Source of the DNA: Glandiceps talaboti
Lineage: Eukaryota > Hemichordata > Enteropneusta > Spengelidae
DNA length: 26,725 bases
Direction of reading: 5' to 3'
Assembly: GCF_964340395.1 (NCBI RefSeq)
Contig: NW_027554305.1
Span: 1-26,725 of the forward strand
Part shown: one piece after another, positions 9,741 to 21,667 of the stretch
How positions within the stretch are numbered: the first letter of the stretch is position 1
Layout of the letters: each line of letters begins with the position of its first letter
Notes under the pieces: generated by a model
Told to the model about the DNA's origin: nothing
Databases searched by the model: none
The model's input: the letters and a program-made list of their open reading frames with translations, nothing else
Translations under genes and position numbers: made by a program

Positions 9741-12700
9741 TTATGATTTAGGACTTAGGTTATGATTTAGGACTTAGGGTATGATTTAGGACTTAGGTAT
9801 GATTTAGGACTTAGCTAAAGATTTAGGAATTACATTATGATTTAGGACTTATGTTATGATTTAGGACTTAGGTTATGATTTAGGACTTAGGTTATGATTT
9901 AGGACTTAGGTTATGCTTTAGGACTTATGTTATGCTTTATGACTTAGGTTATGCTTTAGGACTTAGGTATGCTTTAGGACTTAGGTATGATTTAGGACTT
10001 AGGTATGATTTAGGACTTAGCTAAAGATTTAGGTATTACATTATGATTTAGGACTTATGTTATGATTTAGGACTTAGGTTATGATTTAGGACTTAGGTTA
10101 TGCTTTAGGACTTAGGTTAATACTTAGGACTTAGGCATGATTTAGGACTTACGTATGATTTAGGACTTAGATATGCTTTAGGACTTAGTTATGATTTAGG
10201 ACTTAGTTATGATTTAGGACTTAGGTTATGATTTATGACTTAGGTTATGATTAGGACTTAGGTATGCTTTAAGACTTAGGTATGATTTAGGACTTAGGTT
10301 ATGATTTAGGACTTACGTATGATTTAAGACTTAGCTAAAGATTTAGGACTTAGATTATGATTTAGGACTTAAGTATGATTTAGGACTTATGTTATGATTT
10401 AGGACTTAGGTTATGATTTAGGACTTAGGTTATGCTTTAGGACTTAGGTATGATTTAGGACTTAGGTATACTTTAAGACTTAGGTATGCTTTAGGACTTA
10501 GGTATGATTTAGGACTTAGGTATGCTTTAGGACTTAGATATACTTTAGGACTTAGGTATGATTTAGGAATTAGATTATGATTTAGGACTTAGGTTATGCT
10601 TTATGACTTAGGTTATGCTTTAGGACTTAGGTTATGCTTTAGGACTTAGGTTATGATTTAGGACTAACGTATGATTTAGGACTTAGCTAAAGATTTAGGA
10701 CTTAAGTATGATTTAGGACTTAGGTTATGCTTTAGGACTTAGGTTATGATTTAGGACTTAGGTATGATTTAGGACTTAGCTAAAGATTTAGGAATTAGAT
10801 TATGATTTAGGACTTATGTTATGATTTAGGACTTAGGTATGATTTAGGACTTAGGTTATTACTTAGGACTTAGGTATGATTTAGGACTTAGCTAAAGATT
10901 TAGGACTTAGATTATGATTTAGGACTTATGTTACGATTTAGGACTTAGGTATGATTTAGGACTTAGATATGCTTTAGGACTTTGTTATGATTTAGGACTT
11001 AGATTATGATTTAGGCCTTAGGTATGATTTAGGACTAAGGTTATGCTTTAGGACTTAGGTTATGATTAGGACTTACGTATGATTTAGGACTTAGATATGC
11101 TTTAGGACTTAGTTATGATTTAGGACTTAGGTTATGATTTAGGACTTAGGTTATGATTAGGACTTAGGTATGCTTTAAGACTTAGGTATGCTTTAGGACT
11201 TAGGTTATGATTTAGGACTTACGTATGATTTAGAACTTAGCTAAAGATTTAGGACTTAGATTATGATTTAGGACTTAAGTATGATTTAGGACTTATGTTA
11301 TGATTTAGGACTTAGGTTATGCTTTAGGACTTAGGTATGATTTAGGACTTAGGTTATTACTTAGGACTTAGGCATGATTTAGGACTTACGTATGATTTAG
11401 GACTTAGATATGCTTTAGGACTTAGTTATGATTTATGACTTAGTTATCATTTAGGACTTAGGTTATGATTTAGGACTTAGGTTATGATTAGGACTTAGGT
11501 ATGCTTTAAGACTTAGGTATGCTTTAGGACTTAGGTTATGCTTTAGGACTTAGGTTATGCTTTAGGACTTAGGTATGATTTAGGACTTAGATATGCTTTA
11601 GGACTTGCGTATGTTTTAGGACTTAGGTATGATTTAGGACTTAGGTAATGATTTAGGACTTAGGTTATGCTTTAGGACTTAGGTGTGCTTTAGGACTTAG
11701 GTTATGCTTTAGGACTTAGGTTATGCTTTAGGACTTAGGTTATGCTTTAGGACTTAGGTTATACTTTAGGACTTACGTATGATTTAGGACTTAGGTTATG
11801 CTTTAGGACTTAGGTTATGCTTTAGGACTTAGGTTATGATTTAGGACTTAGGTTATGATTTAGGACTTAGGTTATGCTTTAGGACTTAGGTATGATTTAG
11901 GACTTAGGTATGATTTAGGACTTACGTATGATTTAAGACTTAGCTAAAGATTTAGGACTTAGATTATGATTTAGGGCTTAATTATGATTTAGGACTTATG
12001 TTATGATTTAGGACTTAGGTTATGATTTAGGACTTAGGTTATGCTTTAGGACTTAGGTATGATTTAGGACTTAGGTTATTACTTAGGACTTAGGCATGAT
12101 TTAGGACTTAGATATGCTTTAGGACTTAGTTATGATTTAGGACTTAGTTATGATTTAGGACTTAGTTATGATTTAGGACTTAGGTTATGATTTAGGACTT
12201 AGGATATGATTAGGACTTAGGTTTGCTTTAAGACTTAGGTATGCTTTAGGACTTAGGTATGCTTTAAGACTTAGGTATGCTTTAGGACTTAGGTATGATT
12301 TAGGACTTAGGTATGCTTTAGGACTTAGATATACTTTAGGACTTAGGTATGATTTAGGAATTAGATTATGATTTAGGACTTAGGTTATGCTTTATGACTT
12401 AGGTTATGCTTTAGGACTTAGGTTATGCTTTAGGACTTAGGTTATGCTTTAGGACTTAGGTTATACTTTAGGACTTAGGTTATGATTTAGGACTTAGGTT
12501 ATGATTTAGGACTTACGTACGATTTAGGACTTAGCCAAAGATTTAGGACTTAGATTATGATTTAGGACTTAAGTATGATTTAGGACTAAGGTTATGCTTT
12601 AGGACTTAGGTTATGATTTAGGACTTAGGTATGATTGAGGACTTAGCTAAAGATTTAGGAATTAGATTATGATTTAGGACTTATGTTATGATTTAGGACT

Positions 12701-13617
12701 TAAGTTATGATTTAGGACTTAGGTTATGCTTTAGGACTTAGGTATGATTTAGGACTTAGGTTATTACTTAGGACTTAGGTATGATTTAGGACCTAGCTAA
12801 AGATTTAGGACTTAGATTATGATTTAGGACTTATGTTACGATTTAGGACTTAGGTTATGATTAGGACTTAGGTATGCTTTAAGACTTAGGTATGCTTTAG
12901 GACTTAGGTTATGCTTTAGGACTTAGGTTATGATTTAGGACTTAGGTTATGATTTAGGACTTAGGTATGATTTAGGACTTAGATATGCTTTAGGACTTAG
13001 GTATGTTTTAGGACTTAGGTATGATTTAGGACTTAGGTAATGATTTAGGACTTAGGTTATGCTTTAGGACTTAGGTTATGATTTAGGACTTAGGTTATGA
13101 TTTAGGACTTAGGTTATGCTTTAGGACTTAGGTTATGATTTAGGACTTAGGTATGATTTAGGACTTAGGTTATTACTTAGGACTTAGGTATGATTTAGGA
13201 CTTACGTATGATTTAGGAATTAGATATGCATTAGGACTTACGTATGATTTAGGACTTAGGTTATGCTTTAGGTTATGTTTTAGAACTTAGGTATGATTTA
13301 GGACTTAGCTAAAGATTTAGGACTTATGTTACGATTTAGGACTTAGGTAATGATTTAGGACTTAGGTTATGCTTTAGGACTTAGGTATGCTTTAGGACTT
13401 AGGTTATGCTTTAGGACTTAGGTTATGATTTAGGACTTAGGTTATGATTTAGGACTTACGTATGATTTAGGACTTAGGTTATGCTTTAGGACTTAGGTTA
13501 TGATTTAGGACTTAGGTATGATTTAGGACTTAGCTAAAGATTTAGGAATTAGATTATGATTTAGGACTTATGTTATGATTTAGGACTTAGGTTATGATTT
13601 AGGACTTAGGTTATGCT
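9741..13617 (+). repeat. Mixed-monomer stretch, no long duplication resolved
   Basis: The same monomer family continues with frequent GCTAAAG units (for example near 9814, 10020, 10329, 10686, 10881, 11241 and 12636), CGT and AGT linkers and TTTAAGA units. Local oddities are GGACTAACG near 10664, GACTTTG near 10979, GGTGTGC near 11690, GGGCTTAATTATG near 11973, GCCAAAG near 12534 and an incomplete relative of the marker module (GCTTTAGGTTATG from 13265, without TTTATAGACAGG). I see no gene, RNA or foreign sequence here. Confidence 0.8.
13265..13286 (+). repeat. Partial marker module (second marker only)
   Basis: The fused junction GCTTTAGGTTATGTTTTAG occurs without TTTATAGACAGG 144 bp upstream; there the sequence has ordinary monomers and TTATTACTTAGGAC instead of TTATTACTTAGAAC. 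A GCATTAGG monomer is still present just upstream. Similar partial forms are at 14780 and 22453. They may represent the state before TTTATAGACAGG arose, or rearranged derivatives. Confidence 0.75.
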
Positions 13618-14736
13618 TTAGGACTTAGGTATGATTTAGGACTTACGTATGATTTAGGACTTAGATATGCTTTAGGACTTAGTTATGATTTAGGACTTAG
13701 GTTATGATTTAGGACTTAGGTTATGATTAGGACTTAGGTATGCTTTAAGACTTAGGTATGCTTTAGGACTTAGGTATGATTTAGGAATTAGATTATGATT
13801 TAGGACTTAGGTTATGCTTTAGGACTTAGGTTATGCTTTTGGACTTAGGTTACGCTTTAGGACTTAGGTTACGCTTTAGGACTTAGGTTATGCTTTAGGA
13901 CTTAGGTTATGCTTTAGGACTTAGGTTATACTTTAGGACTTAGGTTATGATTTAGGACTTTAGGTTATGATTTAGGACTTACGTATGATTTAGGACTTAG
14001 CTAAAGATTTAGGACTTAGATTATGATTTAGGACTTAAGTATGATTTAGGACTTAGGTTATGATTTAGGACTTACGTATGATTTAGGACTTAGATATGCT
14101 TTAGGACTTAGTTATGATTTAGGACTTAGTTATGATTTAGGACTTAGGTTATGATTTAGGACTTAGGATATGATTAGGACTTACGTATGATTTAGGACTT
14201 AGATATGCTTTAGGACTTAGTTATGATTTAGGACTTAGGTTATGATTTAGGACTTAGGTTATGATTAGGACTTAGGTATGCTTTAAGACTTAGGTATGCT
14301 TTAGGACTTAGGTTATGATTTAGGACTTACGTATGATTTAGGACTTAGCTAAAGATTTAGGACTTAGATTATGATTTAGGACTTAAGTATGATTTAGGAC
14401 TTAGTTATGATTTAGGACTTAGGTTATGATTTAGGACTTAGGTTATGATTAGGACTTAGGTATGCTTTAAGACTTAGGTATGCTTTAGGACTTAGGTATG
14501 CTTTAAGACTTAGGTATGCTTTAGGACTTAGGTATGAATTAGGACTTAGGTATGCTTTAGGACTTAGATATGCTTTAGGACTTAGGTATGATTTAGGAAT
14601 TAGATTATGATTTAGGACTTAGGTTATGCTTTATGACTTAGGTTATGCTTTAGGACTTAGGTTATGCTTTAGGACTTAGGTTATACTTTAGGACTTAGGT
14701 TATGATTTAGGACTTAGGTTATGATTTAGGACTTAG
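13618..14736 (+). repeat. ~1.1-kb segmental duplication, copy A
   Basis: Pairs with 16240-17357 at offset 2,622, changing to 2,640 after about 14410 (one GTTATG 18-mer fewer here) and to 2,621 near the end (one 19-mer more here). Two private shared mutations mark the pair: an extra T giving TTTAGGACTTTAGG at 13951 (16573 in B), and GGATATG at 14166 (16788 in B). The right end is where this copy turns to GCTAAAG while copy B and 1742-2774 continue with GATATGTTTTAGG. Confidence 0.87.
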
Positions 14737-16239
14737 CTAAAGATTTAGGACTTATATTATGATTTAGGACTTAGGTTATGCTTTAGGTTATGTTTTAGAA
14801 CTTAGATATGATTTAGGACTTAGCTAAAGATTTAGGACTTAGGTATGATTTAGGACTTAGATATGCTTTAGGACTTAGGTATGCTTTAGGACTTAGGTAT
14901 GCTTTAGGACTTAGGTTATGCTTTAGGACTTAGGTTATGCTTTAGGACTTAGGTTATGCTTTAGGACTTAGGTTATGCTTTAGGACTTAGGTTATACTTT
15001 AGGACTTAGGTTATGATTTAGGACTTACGTATGATTTAGGACTTAGCTAAAGATTTAGGACTTAGGTATGATTTAGGACTTAGATATGCTTTAGGACTTA
15101 GTTATGATTTAGGAATTAGATTATGATTTAGGACTTAGGTTATGCTTTAGGACTTAGGTTATGCTTTAGGACTTAGGTTATGCTTTAGGACTTAGGTTAT
15201 GCTTTAGGACTTAGGTTATACTTTAGGACTTAGGTTATGATTTAGGACTTAGGTTATGATTTAGGACTTAGGTATGATTTAGGACTTAGCTAAAGATTTA
15301 GGAATTAGATTATGATTTAGGACTTATGTTATGATTTAGGACTTAAGTTATGATTTAGGACTTAGGTTATGCTTTAGGACTTAGGTATGATTTAGGACTT
15401 AGGTTATTACTTAGGACTTAGGTATGATTTAGGACTTACGTATGATTTAGGACTTAGATATGCATTAGGACTTAGGTATGATTTAGGACTTAGGTTATGC
15501 TTTAGGACTTAGGTATGATTTAGGACTTAGGTTATTACTTAGGACTTAGGCATGATTTAGGACTTAGTTATGATTTAGGACTTAGTTATGATTTAGGACT
15601 TAGGTTATGATTTAGGACTTAGGTTATGATTAGGACTTAGGTAATGATTTAGTACTTAGGTTATGCTTTAGGACTTAGGTATGCTTTAGGACTTAGGTTA
15701 TGCTTTAGGACTTAGGTATGATTTAGGACTTAGGTTATGCTTTAGGACTTAGGTATGCTTTAGGACTTAGGTTATGCTTTAGGACTTAGGTATGATTTAG
15801 GACTTAGGTTATTACTTAGGACTTAGGCATGATTTAGGACTTAGTTATGATTTAGGACTTAGTTATGATTTAGGACTTAGGTTATGATTTAGGACTTAGG
15901 TTATTACTTAGGACTTAGGCATGATTTAGGACTTAGTTATGATTTAGGACTTAGTTATGATTTAGGACTTAGGTTATGATTTAGGACTTAGGTTATGATT
16001 AGGACTTAGGTATGCTTTAAGACTTAGGTATGCTTTAGGACTTAGGTATGCTTTAAGACTTAGGTATGCTTTAGGACTTAGGTTATGATTTAGGACTTAG
16101 GTATGATTTAGGACTTAGCTAAAGATTTAGGAATTAGATTATGATTTAGGACTTATGTTATGATTTAGGACTTAAGTTATGATTTAGGACTTAGGTTATG
16201 CTTTAGGACTTAGGTATGGTTTAGGACTTAGGTTATTAC
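14737..16239 (+). repeat. Mixed-monomer stretch between copies A and B
   Basis: Ordinary monomers with short C-type runs (four units at 14916-14991 and four at 15140-15215), a partial marker module (GCTTTAGGTTATG from 14780), a GCATTAGG unit near 15464 and a 92-bp tandem dimer at 15807-15990. No gene or foreign sequence is visible. Confidence 0.8.
15807..15990 (+). repeat. 92-bp tandem dimer (five monomers)
   Basis: Two adjacent identical 92-bp units, 15807-15898 and 15899-15990. Each is a TTATTAC monomer, a GGCATG monomer, two GTTATG monomers and a GGTTATG monomer. The rare GGCATG lies at 15826 and 15918. A further related arrangement has GGCATG at 15549. Confidence 0.85.
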
Positions 16240-17357
16240 TTAGGACTTAGGTATGATTTAGGACTTACGTATGATTTAGGACTTAGATATGCTTTAGGAC
16301 TTAGTTATGATTTAGGACTTAGGTTATGATTTAGGACTTAGGTTATGATTAGGACTTAGGTATGCTTTAAGACTTAGGTATGCTTTAGGACTTAGGTATG
16401 ATTTAGGAATTAGATTATGATTTAGGACTTAGGTTATGCTTTAGGACTTAGGTTATGCTTTTGGACTTAGGTTACGCTTTAGGACTTAGGTTACGCTTTA
16501 GGACTTAGGTTATGCTTTAGGACTTAGGTTATGCTTTAGGACTTAGGTTATACTTTAGGACTTAGGTTATGATTTAGGACTTTAGGTTATGATTTAGGAC
16601 TTACGTATGATTTAGGACTTAGCTAAAGATTTAGGACTTAGATTATGATTTAGGACTTAAGTATGATTTAGGACTTAGGTTATGATTTAGGACTTACGTA
16701 TGATTTAGGACTTAGATATGCTTTAGGACTTAGTTATGATTTAGGACTTAGTTATGATTTAGGACTTAGGTTATGATTTAGGACTTAGGATATGATTAGG
16801 ACTTACGTATGATTTAGGACTTAGATATGCTTTAGGACTTAGTTATGATTTAGGACTTAGGTTATGATTTAGGACTTAGGTTATGATTAGGACTTAGGTA
16901 TGCTTTAAGACTTAGGTATGCTTTAGGACTTAGGTTATGATTTAGGACTTACGTATGATTTAGGACTTAGCTAAAGATTTAGGACTTAGATTATGATTTA
17001 GGACTTAAGTATGATTTAGGACTTAGTTATGATTTAGGACTTAGTTATGATTTAGGACTTAGGTTATGATTTAGGACTTAGGTTATGATTAGGACTTAGG
17101 TATGCTTTAAGACTTAGGTATGCTTTAGGACTTAGGTATGCTTTAAGACTTAGGTATGCTTTAGGACTTAGGTATGAATTAGGACTTAGGTATGCTTTAG
17201 GACTTAGATATGCTTTAGGACTTAGGTATGATTTAGGAATTAGATTATGATTTAGGACTTAGGTTATGCTTTAGGACTTAGGTTATGCTTTAGGACTTAG
17301 GTTATACTTTAGGACTTAGGTTATGATTTAGGACTTAGGTTATGATTTAGGACTTAG
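16240..17357 (+). repeat. ~1.1-kb segmental duplication, copy B
   Basis: Partner of 13618-14736. It retains two successive GTTATG 18-mers near 17025-17060, as in 1742-2774, while copy A has one; this suggests A lost a unit. It lacks the TTTATGAC 19-mer that A and 1742-2774 have, which suggests B lost that one. It ends in GATATGTTTTAGG like the older relative. Confidence 0.87.
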
Positions 17358-17602
17358 ATATGTTTTAGGACTTAGTTATGATTTAGGATTTAGTTATGAT
17401 TTAGGACTTAGGTTATGATTTAGGACTTAGGTTATGATTAGGACTTAGGTATGCTTTAAAACTTAGGTATGCTTTAGGACTTAGGTTTTGATTTAGGACT
17501 TACGTATGATTTAGGACTTAGCTAAAGATTTAGGACTTAGATTATGATTTAGGACTTAAGTATGATTTAGGACTTATGTTATGATTTAGGACTTAGGTTA
17601 TG

Positions 17603-18388
17603 ATTTAGGACTTAGGTTATGCTTTAGGACTTAGGTATGATTTAGGACTTAGGTTATTACTTAGGACTTAGGTATGATTTAGGACTTAGGTTATTACTTA
17701 GGACTTAGGCATGATTTAGGACTTAGTTATGATTTAGGACTTAGGTTATGATTTAGGACTTAGGTTATGATTAGGACTTAGTAATGCTTTAAGACTTAGG
17801 TATGCTTTAGGACTTAGGTATGCTTTAAGACTTAGGTATGCTTTAGGACTTAGGTATGAATTAGGACTTAGGTATGCTTTAGGACTTAGATATGCTTTAG
17901 GACTTAGGTATGGTTTAGGAATTAGATTATGATTTAGGACTTAGGTTATGCTTTATGACTTAGGTTATGCTTTAGGACTTAGGTTATGCTCTAGGACTTA
18001 GGTTATGCTTTAGGACTTAGGTTATGCTTTAGGACTTAGGTTATGCTTTAGGACTTAGGTTATGCTTTAGGACTTAGGTTATTATTTAGGACTTAGGTTA
18101 TGATTTAGGACTTAGGTTATGATTTAGGACTTAGGTTATGCTTTAGGACTTAGGTATGATTTAGGACTTACGTATGATTTAGGACTTAGATATGCTTTAG
18201 GACTTAGTTATGATTTAGGATTTAGTTGTGATTTAGGACTTAGGTTATGATTTAGGACTTAGGTTATGATTAGGACTTAGGTATGCTTTAAGACTTAGGT
18301 ATGCTTTAGGACTTAGGTATGATTTAGGAATTAGATTATGATTTAGGACTTAGGTTATGCTTTAGGACTTAGGTTATGCTTTTGGACT
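17603..18388 (+). repeat. Module related to 6944-7710
   Basis: Contains the double TTATTAC arrangement at 17652, AGTAATG at 17780 and GATTTAGTTG at 18219. It differs from 6944-7710 by one 19-bp unit and a few substitutions (for example GGACTTAG here against GGCCTTAG near 7060). Limits are approximate. Confidence 0.68.
17946..18078 (+). repeat. Homogeneous run of 7 C-type 19-bp monomers
   Basis: Seven consecutive 19-bp units, one with TTTATGAC and one with GCTCTAGG, ended by TTATTATTTAGG at 18079. Counterpart of the six-unit run at 7287. Confidence 0.88.
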
Positions 18389-18679
18389 TAGGTTATGCTT
18401 TAGGACTTAGGTTATGCTTTAGGACTTAGGTTGTACTTTAGGACTTAGGTTATGATTTAGGACTTAGGTTATGATTTAGGACTTACGTATGATTTAGGAC
18501 TTAGATATGCTTTAGGACTTAGTTATGATTTAGGACTTAGATTATGATTTAGGCCTTAGGTATGATTTAGGACTTAGGTTATGCTTTAGGACTTAGGTTA
18601 TGATTTAGGACTTAGCTAAAGATTTAGGAATTAGATTATGATTTAGGACTTATGTTATGATTTAGGACTTAAGTTATGA

Positions 18680-18845
18680 TTTATAGACAGGTTATGCTTT
18701 AGGACTTAGGTATGATTTAGGACTTAGGTTATTACTTAGAACTTAGGTATGATTTAGGACTTACGTATGATTTAGGACTTAGATATGCATTAGGACTTAC
18801 GTATGATTTAGGACTTAGGTTATGCTTTAGGTTATGTTTTAGAAC
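18680..18845 (+). repeat. Marker module copy 5 of 7
   Basis: Same 166-bp structure with one substitution (C at 18800, giving CTTACG after GCATTAGG). The partial form at 13265 carries the same CTTACG at that place, which links the two. It starts the first unit of a second 493-bp dimer. Confidence 0.9.
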
Positions 18846-19172
18846 TTAGGTATGATTTAGGACTTAGCTAAAGATTTAGGACTTAGATTATGATTTAGGA
18901 CTTATGTTACGATTTAGGACTTAGGTATGATTTAGGACTTAGATATGCTTTAGGACTTAGTTATGATTTAGGACTTAGATTATGATTTAGGCCTTAGGTA
19001 TGATTTAGGACTTAGGTTATGCTTTAGGACTTAGGTATGATTTAGGACTTAGATTATGATTTAGGACTTAGGTTATGCTTTAGGACTTACGTATGATTTA
19101 GGACTTAGCTAAAGATTTAGGACTTAGATTATGATTTAGGACTTATGTTATGATTTAGGACTTAAGTTATGA

Positions 19173-19338
19173 TTTATAGACAGGTTATGCTTTAGGACTT
19201 AGGTATGATTTAGGACTTAGGTTATTACTTAGAACTTAGGTATGATTTAGGACTTACGTATGATTTAGGACTTAGATATGCATTAGGACTTAGGTATGAT
19301 TTAGGACTTAGGTTATGCTTTAGGTTATGTTTTAGAAC
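19173..19338 (+). repeat. Marker module copy 6 of 7
   Basis: Identical to 211-376 and positioned exactly 493 bp after copy 5, the same spacing as between 4157 and 4650. Confidence 0.9.
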
Positions 19339-19365
19339 TTAGGTATGATTTAGGACTTAGCTAAA

Positions 19366-19805
19366 GATTTAGGACTTAGATTATGATTTAGGCCTTAGGT
19401 ATGATTTAGGACTTAGGTTATGCTTTAGGACTTAGGTATTATTTAGGACTTAGATTATGATTTAGGACTTAGGTTATGCTTTAGGACTTAGGTTATGCTT
19501 TAGGACTTAGGTTATGATTTAGGACTTAGGTTATGATTAGGACTTAGGTATGCTTTAAGACTTAGGTATGCTTTAGGACTTAGTTATGATTTAGGACTTA
19601 GATTATGATTTAGGCCTTAGGTATGATTTAGGACTTAGGTTATGCTTTAGGACTTAGGTATTATTTAGGACTTAGATTATGATTTAGGACTTAGGTTATG
19701 CTTTAGGACTTAGGTTATGCTTTAGGACTTAGGTTATGATTTAGGACTTAGGTTATGATTAGGACTTAGGTATGCTTTAAGACTTAGGTATGCTTTAGGA
19801 CTTAG
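19366..19805 (+). repeat. 222-bp tandem duplication
   Basis: 19366-19583 is repeated at 19588-19805 (offset 222). Both carry GGCCTTAGG (19391 and 19613) and the rare GGTATTATTTAGG (19435 and 19657), which I found nowhere else in the window. The unit is about 12 monomers long. Confidence 0.85.
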
Positions 19806-19843
19806 GTATGATTTAGGAATTAGATTATGATTTAGGACTTAGG

Positions 19844-19957
19844 TTATGCTTTAGGACTTAGGTTATGCTTTTGGACTTAGGTTATGCTTTAGGACTTAGG
19901 TTATGCTTTAGGACTTAGGTTATGCTTTAGGACTTAGGTTATGCTTTAGGACTTAGG
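19844..19957 (+). repeat. Homogeneous run of 6 C-type 19-bp monomers
   Basis: Six 19-bp C-type units, one with GCTTTTGG, between A-type monomers. Confidence 0.87.
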
Positions 19958-20038
19958 TTATGATTTAGGACTTAGGTTATGATTTAGGACTTAGGTATGA
20001 TTTAGGACTTAGGTTATTACTTAGGACTTAGGTATGAT

Positions 20039-20471
20039 TTAGGACTTACGTATGATTTAGGACTTAGATTATGATTTAGGACTTAAGTATGATTTAGGAC
20101 TTAGGTTATGCTTTAGGACTTAGGTTATGATTTAGGACTTAGGTATGATTTAGGACTTAGCTAAAGATTTAGGAATTAGATTATGATTTAGGACTTATGT
20201 TATGATTTAGGACTTAGGTTATGCTTTAGGACTTAGGTATGATTTAGGACTTAGGTTATTACTTAGGTCTTAGGCATGATTTAGGACTTACGTATGATTT
20301 GGGACTTAGATATGCTTTAGGACTTAGTTATGATTTAGGACTTAGTTATGATTTAGGACTTAGGTTATGATTTAGGACTTAGGTTATGATTAGGACTTAG
20401 GTATGCTTTAAGACTTAGGTATGCTTTAGGACTTAGGTATGCTTTAAGACTTAGGTATGCTTTAGGACTTA
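20039..20471 (+). repeat. 433-bp module copy 3 of 3
   Basis: Matches 8987-9419 at offset 11,052 with one substitution seen (G at 20301, TTTGGGAC). The marker GGTCTTAGGCATG is at 20266-20278. It is followed 75 bases later by a 12-unit run of C-type 19-mers, at the same distance as in copy 2. Confidence 0.84.
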
Positions 20472-20545
20472 GGTATGATTTAGGACTTATGTATGCTTTA
20501 GGACTTAGATATGCTTTAGGACTTAGGTATGATTTAGGAATTAGA

Positions 20546-20773
20546 TTATGCTTTAGGACTTAGGTTATGCTTTAGGACTTAGGTTATGCTTTAGGACTTA
20601 GGTTATGCTTTATGACTTAGGGTATGCTTTAGGACTTAGGTTATGCTTTAGTACTTAGGTTATGCTTTAGGACTTAGGTTATGCTTTAGGACTTAGGTTA
20701 TGCTTTAGGACTTAGGTTATGCTTTAGGACTTAGGTTATGCTTTATGACTTAGGTTATGCTTTAGGACTTAGG
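20546..20773 (+). repeat. Homogeneous run of 12 C-type 19-bp monomers
   Basis: Twelve consecutive 19-bp units with scattered substitutions (TTTATGAC, GGGTATGC near 20619 and TTTAGTAC). It has more internal variation than the 13-unit run at 9494, so expansion or homogenisation here may be older. Confidence 0.9.
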
Positions 20774-21289
20774 TTATGATTTAGGACTTAGGTTATGATT
20801 TAGGACTTAGGTTATGCTTTAGGACTTAGGGTATGATTTAGGACTTAGGTATGATTTAGGACTTAGCTAAAGATTTAGGAATTAGATTATGATTTAGGAC
20901 TTATGTTATGATTTAGGACTTAGGTTATGATTTAGGACTTAGGTTATGATTTAGGACTTAGGTTATGCTTTAGGACTTAGGTTATGCTTTAGGACTTAGG
21001 TTATGCTTTAGGACTTAGGTTATGCTTTAGGACTTATGTTATGCTTTATGACTTAGGTTATGCTTTAGGACTTAGGTTATGATTTAGGACTTAGGTTATG
21101 ATTTAGGACTTAGGTTATGCTTTAGGATTTAGGTATGATTTAGGACTTAGGTATGATTTAGGACTTAGCTAAAGATTTAGGAATTACATTATGATTTAGG
21201 ACTTATGTTATGATTTAGGACTTATGTTATGATTTAGGACTTAGGTTATGCTTTAGGACTTAGGTATGATTTAGGACTTAGGTTAATAC

Positions 21290-21667
21290 TTAGGACTTAG
21301 GCATGATTTAGGACTTACGTATGATTTAGGACTTAGATATGCTTTAGGACTTAGTTATGATTTAGGACTTAGTTATGATTTAGGACTTAGGTTATGATTT
21401 AGGACTTAGGTTATGATTAGGACTTAGGTATGCTTTAAGACTTAGGTATGCTTTAGGACTTAGGTTATGATTTAGGACTTACGTATGATTTAAGACTTAG
21501 CTAAAGATTTAGGACTTAGATTATGATTTAGGACTTAAGTATGATTTAGGACTTATGTTATGATTTAGGACTTAGGTTATGATTTAGGACTTAGGTTATG
21601 CTTTAGGACTTAGGTATGATTTAGGACTTAGGTATGCTTTAAGACTTAGGTATGCTTTAGGACTTAG
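21290..21667 (+). repeat. 378-bp segmental duplication, left copy
   Basis: Identical by eye to 24100-24477 at offset 2,810. Shared markers are GGCATG (GCATG at 21301 and 24111) and TTTAAGACTTAGCTAAAG (TAAGAC at 21491 and 24301). The right end is where the other copy turns to GCTAAAG. Confidence 0.85.

Noticed and set aside
12222-12371. Open reading stretch encoding a hexapeptide-like repeat (Y-A/D-L-G/R-L-R) where several 18-bp monomers follow each other
   Set aside because: 18 is divisible by three, so runs of 18-mers stay open in one plus frame. Here the stretch is only about 50 codons, has a TGA just upstream, no in-frame ATG, and ends at TGA 12369-12371 when a 19-mer shifts the frame. 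It is a by-product of the repeat.
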